Assembly: GCA_944363005.1 (NCBI GenBank)
Contig: CALVTV010000056.1
Location: forward strand, 1 to 19,185
Reading direction: 5' to 3'
Source: an uncultured Clostridia bacterium
GTDB taxonomy: Bacteria > Bacillota > Clostridia > Christensenellales > Aristaeellaceae
DNA: 19,185 bases
Shown here: piece by piece, positions 7,303 through 14,241 of the stretch
How the letters are laid out: the number at the start of each line of letters is the position of its first letter
Position numbering within the stretch: position 1 is the stretch's first letter
Made by a program: the position numbers and the translations under genes
Notes under the pieces: model-generated
Told to the model about the DNA's origin: nothing
The model's input: the letters and a program-made list of their open reading frames with translations, nothing else
Databases searched by the model: none

Positions 7303-8340
7303 TCAATCCCGCACGTTCCGGTCGCTGCGGCTGCCGGAAACCAGGTCGATATTCTCGTAACGGTCCGGATCGTCGATCAGCGCGCTCAGGCCATGCGCCA
7401 CGCAGAGCGCCGGCTCGTCCGCCAGCGTCGTGCGGATCTTGAGCTGATCGGAGAGCACCTCGTCCAGCCCGTAAAGCTGCGCGCCGCCGCCGGAGAGGGT
7501 GATGCCCTCGTCGAAGATGTCGCTGGCCAACTCGGGCGGCGTGCGCTCGATGATGCGGTGCAGCGCGATGAGCATATCACGCAGCGCCTCATCGAGCGCC
7601 TCGATCATCTCCTCCGAGCTGACCGTGACCGCGCGCGGCAGGCCGGAGACCAGGCTCCGCCCGCACGCGTCCATGGTCAACTTGGTGCCGCGCATGCGCG
7701 CCGCGCCGATGTTGATCTTGAGTTCCTCCGCCGTGCGCGAACCGATGAGCAGGTTGTGCTTCTTGCGCAGGTAGTCGATGATCGCGTCGTCGAACTTGTC
7801 GCCGCCCACGTCCAGGATGTCCCAGACGATCTGGTGGCCGAAGGAAAAGACCGACACGTTGGTGCGGCCGCCGCCCACGTCAATGTTCATGCGGCCGTAG
7901 GGCTGATCGATGCGCATGCCCGCGCCGATGGCCGAAGCCACGCTTTCATCCACCGGTACCACACTGCGCACGCCCGCATCGACCATCACGTCAACGAGCG
8001 TCTGCCGCTCGCTGGGCGCCATGCCGCCGGGCAGGGCCAGCAAAATGCGCGGGCGAAACGCCGCGCGCTTGCCGACCACCTTGCGCATGAAGTAGCGCAG
8101 CATCTTGCTGAGCAGATCAAAGCTGCGAATCCGCCCGTCGCGCAGCGGACGCTCCACAACCAGGCCCGCGGGCGTGCGCCCATACATTCTGCGCGCCTGC
8201 TCCCCCACGGCCACGACATCGCGCGTCTGCCGGTCATACGCCACGTACGCCGGTTCGCTGAGCACAATGCCTTTGCCGCGCACCACCATATGCAAGGTGG
8301 ACGTGCCCAGATCCATTCCCAGTTCATCTACGCCAAACAT
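7303..8340 (-). CDS. mbl: MreB/Mbl-type bacterial actin
   Basis: 345 residues with the actin-fold nucleotide-binding elements: phosphate-1 loop MDLGTST near the N-terminus, then GKGIVLSEPAYVA, the segment LPGGMAPSERQTLVDV, connect-type VDESVASAIGAG, phosphate-2 NIDVGGGRTNVSV, and adenosine motif LSGGGAQLYGLDEVL near the C-terminus. These proteins form membrane-associated filaments that direct peptidoglycan synthesis along the cell cylinder. The symbol mbl is preferred over mreB because it lies directly downstream of spoIIID, as in Bacillus subtilis. The sequence is rather divergent at the usual GGGTTD and EEP sites. The ATG at 8340 has GGGAGG five bases upstream. It starts 12 bases after the spoIIID stop and ends in a strong terminator. 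It could equally be labelled mreB or mreBH. Confidence 0.88.
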   Translation of the reverse strand: MFGVDELGMDLGTSTLHMVVRGKGIVLSEPAYVAYDRQTRDVVAVGEQARRMYGRTPAGLVVERPLRDGRIRSFDLLSKMLRYFMRKVVGKRAAFRPRILLALPGGMAPSERQTLVDVMVDAGVRSVVPVDESVASAIGAGMRIDQPYGRMNIDVGGGRTNVSVFSFGHQIVWDILDVGGDKFDDAIIDYLRKKHNLLIGSRTAEELKINIGAARMRGTKLTMDACGRSLVSGLPRAVTVSSEEMIEALDEALRDMLIALHRIIERTPPELASDIFDEGITLSGGGAQLYGLDEVLSDQLKIRTTLADEPALCVAHGLSALIDDPDRYENIDLVSGSRSDRNVRD

Positions 8341-8352
8341 GGTATCCTCCCA

Positions 8353-8616
8353 TCAGATGTTTTTCTCTCGAAGCCGCGCATAGCGCCTGCGGGTGGCTTC
8401 CCCGCCGCGCAGATGACGCTGCGCCTTGTTGCGTGCGAAGACCGCAGCGACCTCTTTGGAAAGCGGCTCCGAAAGCTGTGCCAACCGTGTCTCCATGTCC
8501 TTATGCACGGTGGACTTGGACACGCCCAGCACCTTGGCCGCGGCGCGCACCGTCGCGCCCGTGGCGACGATATACTCCGCCGCCATGATCACCCTGCGCT
8601 CGATCGCCTGATTCAC
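8353..8616 (-). CDS. spoIIID: Sporulation transcription factor SpoIIID
   Basis: 87 residues from a GTG at 8616. The family hallmark GVSKSTVHKDMETRL is present as a helix-turn-helix at about residues 22-41, followed by the basic tail motif RHLRGGEATRRRY. SpoIIID is a small DNA-binding protein that activates and represses mother-cell genes during endospore formation, so this gene marks the organism as belonging to a spore-forming lineage. The GTG start is chosen because GGGGGG lies six bases before it and because it gives the same distance to the YIVAT segment as in the B. subtilis protein. An ATG six bases earlier (8622) directly abuts that G-run and is a less likely start, and a TTG at 8643 is possible but poorly supported. 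Mbl follows 12 bases downstream. Confidence 0.92.
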   Translation of the reverse strand: MNQAIERRVIMAAEYIVATGATVRAAAKVLGVSKSTVHKDMETRLAQLSEPLSKEVAAVFARNKAQRHLRGGEATRRRYARLREKNI

Positions 8617-8650
8617 GCGCATCCCCCCAGACAGTCTCGGCAATCCGAGC

Positions 8651-8659
8651 TATCCTATG
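8651..8659 (-). promoter_or_regulatory. Possible mother-cell sigma -10 element upstream of spoIIID
   Basis: CATAGGATA on the minus strand fits the CATANNNTA pattern of sigma-K -10 elements and partly that of sigma-E, 35 bases upstream of the spoIIID start. No convincing matching -35 element is seen at the expected distance, so this is a weak call. Confidence 0.22.
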
Positions 8660-8728
8660 CGCGGGGGAACGCGCCTCACCCTCCAATCGTTCGCGCCGAT
8701 TCTCGCGCGGCGGAGCGTGTGTGGTCTG

Positions 8729-9559
8729 TCAAAAGTAAGAAAGCGCGCGCGCCTCATCGCCCTCGTAGAGCACGGCGCACAGCGTCAGCCCCTGCGCGGG
8801 GGCGGTCTGGCCGAGTTCAAGGCGGTTGCCGGTTTCAATCGCGCGGGCGATGGCGCCCGGCGCGCGCTTGCCCGTGCCCACCTCCATCAGCGTGCCCGCG
8901 ATGATGCGCACCATGTTGTAGAGGAACCCGTCCCCCAGCACGCTGAACGTCACCGCGTCGCCCATGCGCTCCACGCGCACGCGGTAGATCGTGCGCACGG
9001 TGGTTTTGACCACGCTGCCGCTGGCGGCAAACGCGCAAAAGTCGTGCGTGCCCAGCAGCGCCTTCGCCTCTTCGCGCATGCGCGCCTCATCCATGGGCAC
9101 GGGCACATGCGCGGCATACAGCCTGCCGACGGCGTGCGCCTGGCGCGCGTTGTCAAACGCATAGCGATAGACCTTCGCGCAGGCCGAGTAGCGGGCATGG
9201 AACCCCTGCGGCGCGAGCGCGCTCTCCCGAATGCGGATGTCCGCGGGGAGCATGGTATTGAGCGCAAAGGCGAGCTTTTCCGGCGGGATGCGCGTGGCGC
9301 TGTCAAAGTGCGCGCACAGCCCGAGCGCATGCACGCCCGCATCCGTGCGGCTGGAGCCGATGACGGTCACGGGTGCATGGGTCAGGCGCGCCAGCGCGTC
9401 CTCCAGATGCGCCTGCACGCTGGGGCCGTTGATCTGGCGCTGCCAGCCGCAATAGGCCGTCCCGTCGTATTCCACGGTCAGCCGGAAGCGGCGCTGCCCC
9501 TCGGGCGGGTGATCCGCCGCGCAGGGACGATGCTTGGCGCGCAGCGTCCACTCAGCCAA
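8729..9559 (-). CDS. truA: tRNA pseudouridine(38-40) synthase TruA
   Basis: 276 residues. It converts uridines 38-40 of the tRNA anticodon stem-loop to pseudouridine. Visible family signatures are FRLTVEYDGTAYCGWQRQ, the catalytic loop SSRTDAGVHALG (nucleophile Asp73 from the chosen start) and, near the C-terminus, GDGFLYNMVRIIAGTLMEVG. The start is taken as TTG at 9559. GGAGGG lies eight bases upstream and the codon overlaps the end of ecfT by eight bases, implying coupling. This gives about 20 residues before the conserved core, slightly longer than usual. No closer start has a good ribosome binding site. The ecfA1-ecfA2-ecfT-truA order is the classic arrangement downstream of ribosomal protein genes in Firmicutes, but here the ribosomal genes are not upstream. 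Confidence 0.93.
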   Translation of the reverse strand: MAEWTLRAKHRPCAADHPPEGQRRFRLTVEYDGTAYCGWQRQINGPSVQAHLEDALARLTHAPVTVIGSSRTDAGVHALGLCAHFDSATRIPPEKLAFALNTMLPADIRIRESALAPQGFHARYSACAKVYRYAFDNARQAHAVGRLYAAHVPVPMDEARMREEAKALLGTHDFCAFAASGSVVKTTVRTIYRVRVERMGDAVTFSVLGDGFLYNMVRIIAGTLMEVGTGKRAPGAIARAIETGNRLELGQTAPAQGLTLCAVLYEGDEARALSYF

Positions 9560-10358
9560 GGAGGCGTCCCTCCAGTACGACCACCGCGACATACGCCGCC
9601 GTGGCCAGCGCGGCATACAGATCCAGCCGCGTGTATTGCAACTCGCGCAGGCGCGTGCGATGATCGCCGCCGCGATAGCAGCGTGCCTCCATGGCCATTG
9701 CCAAATCGTTCGCCCGGCGGAAAGCGCTGACAAACAGCGGCACCAGCAGCGGGATCATCGCCTTGGCGCGGTTGATCAGGTTGCCGGTCTCAAAGTCAGC
9801 GCCGCGGGCCATCTGCGCCTTTTGGATCTTGTCGGTCTCCTCCAGCAGCGTGGGGATGAAGCGCAGGGCGATGGTCATCATCATCGCCAGCTCGTGCGCG
9901 GGAAAATGGAACTTTTGCAGCGGGCGCATCAGGCGCTCCAGGCCGTCCGTCAGCTGCATGGGGCTGGTCGTCAGGGTGAGCACGGAGGTGCCCATCACCA
10001 GGAAGACCAGGCGCAGCGCGAAGAACACGGCGTTATGCAGCGCCTCGCGGGTGAGCGTAAAGAAGCCAAGCGTAAAAATCGGCGTTTCGCCCTGCACAAA
10101 GAGCACGTTGAGCACGAAGGTGAAGACGATGATGAAGCGCAACGGCTTCAGGCCCTTGAGCAGATATTTGAAGCGAATGCCGGAAATGCGAACCACCAGG
10201 TACAGAAAGCCCAGCGCCAGCAGATACCCCGGCAGGTTGCCGACCATGAATACGCCTACGATATAGACGATGGTGAGGATCAGTTTCATGCGCGGGTCCA
10301 TCCGATGGATGACGGAATTCCCCGGGAAATACTGGCCCAGCGTGATGTCGTTCAGCAT
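9552..10358 (-). CDS. ecfT: ECF transporter transmembrane subunit EcfT
   Basis: 268 residues with several hydrophobic helices (about 26-60, 72-90, 103-130, 235-262). It has the two Arg-containing coupling motifs of EcfT, ARGADFE and EARCYRG, in the C-terminal half. EcfT is the membrane scaffold that transmits ATP-driven movements of EcfA1/EcfA2 to an interchangeable substrate-binding S component, for uptake of vitamins or metals. The N-terminal segment LGQYFPGNSVIHRMDPRMKL is typical. The ATG at 10358 overlaps the ecfA2 stop by seven bases. No S component gene is present in the window, as expected for group II systems that share one energising module among unlinked S components. Confidence 0.95.
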   Translation of the reverse strand: MLNDITLGQYFPGNSVIHRMDPRMKLILTIVYIVGVFMVGNLPGYLLALGFLYLVVRISGIRFKYLLKGLKPLRFIIVFTFVLNVLFVQGETPIFTLGFFTLTREALHNAVFFALRLVFLVMGTSVLTLTTSPMQLTDGLERLMRPLQKFHFPAHELAMMMTIALRFIPTLLEETDKIQKAQMARGADFETGNLINRAKAMIPLLVPLFVSAFRRANDLAMAMEARCYRGGDHRTRLRELQYTRLDLYAALATAAYVAVVVLEGRLLG

Positions 10359-11218
10359 GCGCGCGCCCCCTTCCCGACGATGTTCTCGATCACCGGCTTG
10401 ATCTCCTCAATGCGGTAGATGCCCTGGGGCACGTCAAACCCGCGCTCGCGCAGCCGGTCGGCCAGCAGCACGGCCTGCGGCACATCCAGCCCGATGGCGC
10501 GCAGCTCATCCCCCCTGGCGAAGACGTCGCGCGGCGTGCCGTCCATGGCGACCTTGCCGTGATTCATCACGATCACGCGCTCGGCCAGGGAGGCCACGTC
10601 GTCCATGGAGTGGCTGACCATCACGATCGTCGTCCCGGCTTCCCGGTGCAAATCGCGAATCAGGCCGAGGATTTCCTCGCGGCCGCGCGGGTCCAGGCCC
10701 GCGCACGGCTCGTCGAGCACGAGCACTTGCGGCTCCATCGCCAGAACGCCGGCGATCGCCACGCGGCGCATCTGGCCGCCGGAGAGCTCAAAGACGGAGC
10801 GCTCGTGCAGTTCCTCGTAGGAGAGCGCCACGCGGCGCATGGCCTCGCGCACGCGCCGGTCGATCTCCTGCTCATCAAGCCCCAGGTTGCGCGGGCCGAA
10901 GGCGATGTCCTTGGCGACCGTTTCCTCAAAGAGCTGGTTCTCCGGATACTGGAAGACGAGCCCCACCTTCCTGCGAATCGCCCGCCGGTCGGTATGCTTG
11001 TCCGCGATGTCAAGGCCGTCCACGGTGATCTTGCCACTGGTGGGCATGAGCAGCCCGTTCAGGTGCTGCACAAGCGTGGATTTGCCGCTGCCCGTGTGCC
11101 CGATGAGGCCGACGAACTCGCCGTCCTCGATGGTCAGGTTGACATCCGAGAGCGCGTGCGTCTCGTACGGTCCGCCGGACATGTATACGTAATTCAGGTG
11201 TTCGATGACAATCGGCAT
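10352..11218 (-). CDS. ecfA2: ECF transporter ATPase EcfA2
   Basis: 288 residues, cytoplasmic ABC ATPase. It has Walker A GHTGSGKST (residues 40-48), Q-loop FQYPENQLF, signature LSGGQMRRVAIAG, Walker B VLVLDEP, D-loop AGLDP and switch His in MVSHSMDD. The C-terminal extension with the region around GLDVPQAVLLADRL is characteristic of EcfA proteins. It partners with EcfA1 to form the heterodimeric motor of the transporter. The ATG at 11218 has GGAGG four bases upstream, and the gene overlaps the end of ecfA1 by 25 bases, an overlap that suggests tight stoichiometric coupling. It is assigned EcfA2 rather than EcfA1 by its position second in the operon and its canonical DEP Walker B. Confidence 0.94.
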   Translation of the reverse strand: MPIVIEHLNYVYMSGGPYETHALSDVNLTIEDGEFVGLIGHTGSGKSTLVQHLNGLLMPTSGKITVDGLDIADKHTDRRAIRRKVGLVFQYPENQLFEETVAKDIAFGPRNLGLDEQEIDRRVREAMRRVALSYEELHERSVFELSGGQMRRVAIAGVLAMEPQVLVLDEPCAGLDPRGREEILGLIRDLHREAGTTIVMVSHSMDDVASLAERVIVMNHGKVAMDGTPRDVFARGDELRAIGLDVPQAVLLADRLRERGFDVPQGIYRIEEIKPVIENIVGKGARAC

Positions 11219-12039
11219 ACTTCCTCCACCATTTCCTCGACGGTCAAAACATCCGCGCGCACGTCCACGCCATCCTGCCGCAGCAGGTGCGCCAGGTCGG
11301 TCATCTCCGGCACGTCCAGCCCCAGCGCGCGCACCTTCTCCACCTTGGAGAACACCTCGCGCGGGGTACCGGTCATGGCGATTTCGCCCTCGTCCATGAC
11401 GATGACGTAGTCGGCCGTGGCCGCCTCGGCCATGTAGTGGGTGATGATGACGACGCTGATTCCCTCTTCGCGGTTGAGCCGGTGGACAGTGTTCATCACC
11501 TCGCGCCGCCCGCTGGGATCGAGCATGGCCGTGGACTCATCCAGAATGATCACGTCCGGCTTCATCGCCAGCACGCCGGCGATCGCCACGCGCTGTTTCT
11601 GGCCGCCGGAGAGCAGATGCGGCGCCTTCTTGGCGTATTTCTCCATGTTCACCGCGCGCAGCGCCTCGTCGATGCGCAGGCGAATTTCCGGCGCGGGCAC
11701 GCCGTTGTTCTCCAGGCCAAAGGCGACGTCCTCCTCCACGACGGTGGCGACGATCTGATTGTCCGGGTTCTGGAACACCATGCCCGCATGCTGGCGGATG
11801 TCAAAGACGAGGTCGTCGTCCCGGGTGTCCAGCCCGCAAACCCAGACATTGCCGCTGCTGGGCACGTACAGCGCGTTGAAGAGCTTGGCCAGCGTCGATT
11901 TGCCGCTGCCGTTGTGGCCCAGGATCGCCAGAAATTCGCCATTTTTCACGCGCATGGAGACATCGTGCACCGCAAACTTCCCCGCCTCCGGATAGGCATA
12001 GCTCAGGCCGCTGGTGATGATTCTGTTCTCGCTTGTCAC
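11194..12039 (-). CDS. ecfA1: ECF transporter ATPase EcfA1
   Basis: 281 residues, ABC ATPase. It has Walker A GHNGSGKST (41-49), Q-loop FQNPDNQIVAT, signature LSGGQKQRVAIAG, Walker B VIILDES (the Ser after the catalytic Glu and the following TAMLDP are usual for EcfA1), and switch His in IITHYMAEA. It forms the nucleotide-hydrolysing pair with EcfA2. The start is GTG at 12039 with AAGGAAAGGAA upstream. It begins 30 bases after the G3E-fusion gene with no terminator and no recognisable promoter in the gap, so it may share a transcript with the two GTPase genes. An internal promoter inside the upstream gene cannot be excluded. Confidence 0.94.
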   Translation of the reverse strand: MTSENRIITSGLSYAYPEAGKFAVHDVSMRVKNGEFLAILGHNGSGKSTLAKLFNALYVPSSGNVWVCGLDTRDDDLVFDIRQHAGMVFQNPDNQIVATVVEEDVAFGLENNGVPAPEIRLRIDEALRAVNMEKYAKKAPHLLSGGQKQRVAIAGVLAMKPDVIILDESTAMLDPSGRREVMNTVHRLNREEGISVVIITHYMAEAATADYVIVMDEGEIAMTGTPREVFSKVEKVRALGLDVPEMTDLAHLLRQDGVDVRADVLTVEEMVEEVCRLSSNT

Positions 12040-12069
12040 AACTTGCGTTTCCTTTCCTTGGTTCTGCGG

Positions 12070-13011
12070 TCAGTTGAAGGTGACGACCTCTTCCTCGGGC
12101 GGCTCGCACGGCTCCAGCGCCGTCACGTAGAGCACGGGGCCTACGCCGCGGTACTGCTTGCGCTCCTCCGCCGCCACGCGCGCGGTGACCATCTGCCAGG
12201 ACTTGTTCGCCGGGATCGGCAGGCCGTTGGCCTTGGCGATAAAGCCCACAAAGCGCACATCCTCCGCGCAGCAGACCATCGCCATGCGCCCGGGCACAAA
12301 CTCGTCCTTGCCGATGTTGCGGCCGCGGTAGATGTAGCCCTTGAAGCGCACGGTCTTGCCGTCGTAGTTCTCCGGATTTTCGGAGGCATCCAGATAGAAC
12401 GTGCCGAACTGCCAGTCCTCGATCGTGACGATCGGAGCGTCCATGTCGTAGGGCGGCGGCATGCCCGCGCCGTAATCCTCGCTGGTGCCGTCGTCGTTTT
12501 CAAAGTAGAGCGAGGCCTGCGGGTTCATGCTGCGCACGTTGCGGTCGCGAATGAGCTTGCGGGTCTCCTCCGTGGCGCGGTTGAAGACGACCATGTCCGC
12601 ATCGGTGATGTGCTGAAGCATGCGCTGGCCGACGTTCTTGGCGTACAAATCGAACGTCTCGGCGTTGACGGTGGTGATGATCTGATAGACCTCCAGCACC
12701 TTGGGCGTGCGCGCGAGCGCCGCGTCCAGGTCCCACATGCCGTTCATCTCGATGATCACGCGGTCCGGGTGGTGCTTGCGCACGAAGGCGCGCAGCGTAT
12801 CCTCGTTGTATTCGTCCTCATCCTCGATGCACTCGACGACGGAATGCGTCTTTTTGAGCATGTCGGGTTCGTACTCCTCCATGCCCTCCTCACACTGGAT
12901 GATCAGCGTGTTCTCGTCGCGGGTAAAGCCCGGGTCCTGAAGCACGCTGGCGATGAAAGAGGTCTTTCCGCTTTCAAGAAAGCCCGCGAACAGATAAACC
13001 GGAATTGCCAT
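12070..13011 (-). CDS. G3E (CobW/COG0523) GTPase fused to a DUF1980/TIGR03943-like domain
   Basis: 313 residues from the ATG at 13011, which has GGAGG five bases upstream. A longer in-frame reading to 13047 lacks a ribosome binding site and runs back into the preceding gene. The N-terminal half is a G3E-type P-loop GTPase: Walker A GFLESGKT (10-17), RVIIEMNGMWDL as the Walker B-like region, and FNRAT (143-147) where the guanine-specificity motif NKxD would be. The CxCC metal motif of COG0523 proteins is absent. From about residue 184 the sequence changes to a domain with YDGKTVRFKGYIYRG and a paired Cys in GRMAMVCCAEDVRFVGF (Cys237-Cys238), resembling the C-terminal part of YcgQ-like TIGR03943/DUF1980 proteins, which accompany putative permeases. 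A metal-handling role is inferred. It follows the His-rich GTPase by 13 bases. Confidence 0.8.
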   Translation of the reverse strand: MAIPVYLFAGFLESGKTSFIASVLQDPGFTRDENTLIIQCEEGMEEYEPDMLKKTHSVVECIEDEDEYNEDTLRAFVRKHHPDRVIIEMNGMWDLDAALARTPKVLEVYQIITTVNAETFDLYAKNVGQRMLQHITDADMVVFNRATEETRKLIRDRNVRSMNPQASLYFENDDGTSEDYGAGMPPPYDMDAPIVTIEDWQFGTFYLDASENPENYDGKTVRFKGYIYRGRNIGKDEFVPGRMAMVCCAEDVRFVGFIAKANGLPIPANKSWQMVTARVAAEERKQYRGVGPVLYVTALEPCEPPEEEVVTFN

Positions 13012-13024
13012 ACTGTCCTCCGCA

Positions 13025-14104
13025 TCAGACGCCGAAGAGCGCCACAAGGCCCTGCTCGTTCAGCTTGGAACCGATCACGCACAGGCGGCCCGTGACGTCG
13101 GCCGCGCCCTTGCGGATGTTCTGCTCGCCGGGCGTGTAGTCAAAGTGAATCCAGCCGCCGTCGGTGCAGGGCACGATGCCCTTGGCGCGCAGCACCACGC
13201 CGTAGGTCTCCCCGTCCAGCGCGGTCAGCATGCCGGCAAGCTCCGCCTCGCCGAACTTGCGGATCGTCTCCACGCCCCAGGAGGTGAACACCTCGTCGGC
13301 GTGATGATGGCCATGCTCGTGGTGATGGCCGCAGCCACAGGAGCCGTGATCGTGGTCGTGGTCGTGATGGTGGCAGCACTCGTGGCCGTCCTCGTGATCG
13401 TGATGATGATGGCACTCGTGGCCGTCCTCATGGTCGTGATGATGATGGTGCTCCTCTTCCTCCTGCTCAGCCATGACCGTGGCCAGCATGTCCTCCGCCA
13501 GGCCGTGGTCCGCCTCCATCGCCGCCAGAATCTGCGCGCCGGTCAGCTCATCCCACGGGGTGGTGATGATGCGGGCCTTGGTGTTGTGCTCGCGCAGCAG
13601 GTCGATGGCCGCCTGCAGCTTCTCCTGGGTCATCTTCTGGGTGCGCGAGAGCAGGATGGTGCCCGCGTATTCGATCTGATTGAGGAAGAACTCGCCAAAG
13701 TTCTTGACGTACATGCGGCACTTCATCGCGTCCGCCACGGTCACAAAGCTGCCCATTGCGGCCTCGGGGATGTCCTTTTCCACGCCCTCGACGGCGCGGA
13801 TGACGTCCGAAAGCTTGCCAACGCCGCTCGGCTCGATGAGGATGCGGTCGGGATGGTACTCGTCGATGACCTTCTTGAGCGCCTCGCCGAAATCGCCCAC
13901 CAGCGAGCAGCAGATGCAGCCGGAGTTCATCTCCGTGACCTGGATGCCGGCCTCCTTCATGAAGCCGCCGTCGATGCCGATTTCGCCAAACTCGTTTTCA
14001 ATCAGGACAACCTTCTCGCCGGAAAGCGCCTCTTTGAGCAGCTTCTTGATGAGCGTGGTCTTGCCCGCGCCCAGGAAGCCGGAAAAAATATCGATCTTTG
14101 TCAT
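13025..14104 (-). CDS. G3E (CobW/COG0523) GTPase with His/Cys-rich metal-binding tract
   Basis: 359 residues. Walker A is GFLGAGKT (9-16), the family's metal motif CICC is at 63-66, and IEPSGVGKLSDV is at about 90-101. The NKxD position reads SRTQ (153-156). Between residues 219 and 268 lie 26 His and 5 Cys with many Asp/Glu, a tract able to bind Zn, Ni or Co ions. A CobW_C domain follows (YGVVLRAKGIVPCTDGGWIHF). COG0523 proteins are metallochaperones or insertases (ZNG1, YeiR, NikA-like HypB relatives, YciC), and the metal here cannot be read from sequence. The ATG at 14104 has GGAGAG six bases upstream. It is the first gene of a run that continues into the ECF module, behind a promoter overlapped by a palindrome, so control by a metal sensor is plausible. 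Confidence 0.92.
   Translation of the reverse strand: MTKIDIFSGFLGAGKTTLIKKLLKEALSGEKVVLIENEFGEIGIDGGFMKEAGIQVTEMNSGCICCSLVGDFGEALKKVIDEYHPDRILIEPSGVGKLSDVIRAVEGVEKDIPEAAMGSFVTVADAMKCRMYVKNFGEFFLNQIEYAGTILLSRTQKMTQEKLQAAIDLLREHNTKARIITTPWDELTGAQILAAMEADHGLAEDMLATVMAEQEEEEHHHHHDHEDGHECHHHHDHEDGHECCHHHDHDHDHGSCGCGHHHEHGHHHADEVFTSWGVETIRKFGEAELAGMLTALDGETYGVVLRAKGIVPCTDGGWIHFDYTPGEQNIRKGAADVTGRLCVIGSKLNEQGLVALFGV
13377..13448. repeat. Two tandem 36-bp units inside the His-rich tract
   Basis: Units at 13377-13412 and 13413-13448 differ at two positions. Each encodes the 12-residue block HHHHDHEDGHEC on the minus strand. A third, degenerate copy follows toward the gene's 3' end. It indicates growth of the metal tract by unit duplication. 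Confidence 0.85.
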
Positions 14105-14139
14105 GATGATCTCTCCTTACAGGGTTCCCAAACCGTGAA

Positions 14140-14170
14140 AATCAGCCGGAATACAGGATTCCGACTGATT
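14140..14170. promoter_or_regulatory. Operator-like inverted repeat at the start of the G3E-ECF gene run
   Basis: Arms AATCAGCCGGAAT (14140-14152) and ATTCCGACTGATT (14158-14170) are complementary except for one wobble, with a five-base centre. On the minus strand the repeat begins directly after the -10 hexamer, so it covers the expected transcription start. That position fits a repressor binding site better than an RNA hairpin, because transcription would start inside it. Confidence 0.6.
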
Positions 14171-14199
14171 ATTGTACACCATTTTGTTATGAAAAACAA
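14171..14199 (-). promoter_or_regulatory. Candidate promoter of the G3E GTPase/ECF run
   Basis: TTGTTT (14199-14194), 17-base spacer, TACAAT (14176-14171), read on the minus strand. It is about 65-95 bases upstream of the first GTPase start codon. The -10 is five of six matches and the -35 only three of six, which would suit a regulated promoter. Confidence 0.55.
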
Positions 14200-14223
14200 G
14201 GATTCCCGGCAAAAAGTCAGGAA

Positions 14224-14241
14224 AGCGCTTCCCTTCGCGCT
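14224..14241 (-). terminator. Weak hairpin at the end of the malic enzyme gene
   Basis: On the minus strand AGCGC and GCGCT flank an eight-base loop, followed after a few bases by TGACTTTTTG. The hairpin touches the stop codon. It is the only terminator-like structure between this gene and the next minus-strand promoter, but it is weak. Confidence 0.25.

Noticed and set aside
7231..7306. A longer form of the small membrane protein starting with TTG at 7306
   Set aside because: No ribosome binding site, start overlapping the mbl stop, and the extra 25 codons run through a terminator hairpin.
7300..8904. Long plus-strand frame opposite mbl and spoIIID
   Set aside because: Antisense of two well-recognised genes with no start signals or recognisable domain.
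11287..13095. A 602-codon plus-strand frame opposite the ECF and GTPase genes
   Set aside because: Antisense of ecfA1 and the G3E fusion. His/Arg-rich composition only.
13377..13448. Tandem repeats that might be a CRISPR array or minisatellite
   Set aside because: The units are in-frame coding sequence for the His-rich tract with no spacers.
14217..14234. A cre-like (CcpA) palindrome, GGGAAGCGCTTTCC, near the end of the malic enzyme gene
   Set aside because: Three mismatches to the consensus at outer positions and a location downstream of the gene, so catabolite control is not supported.
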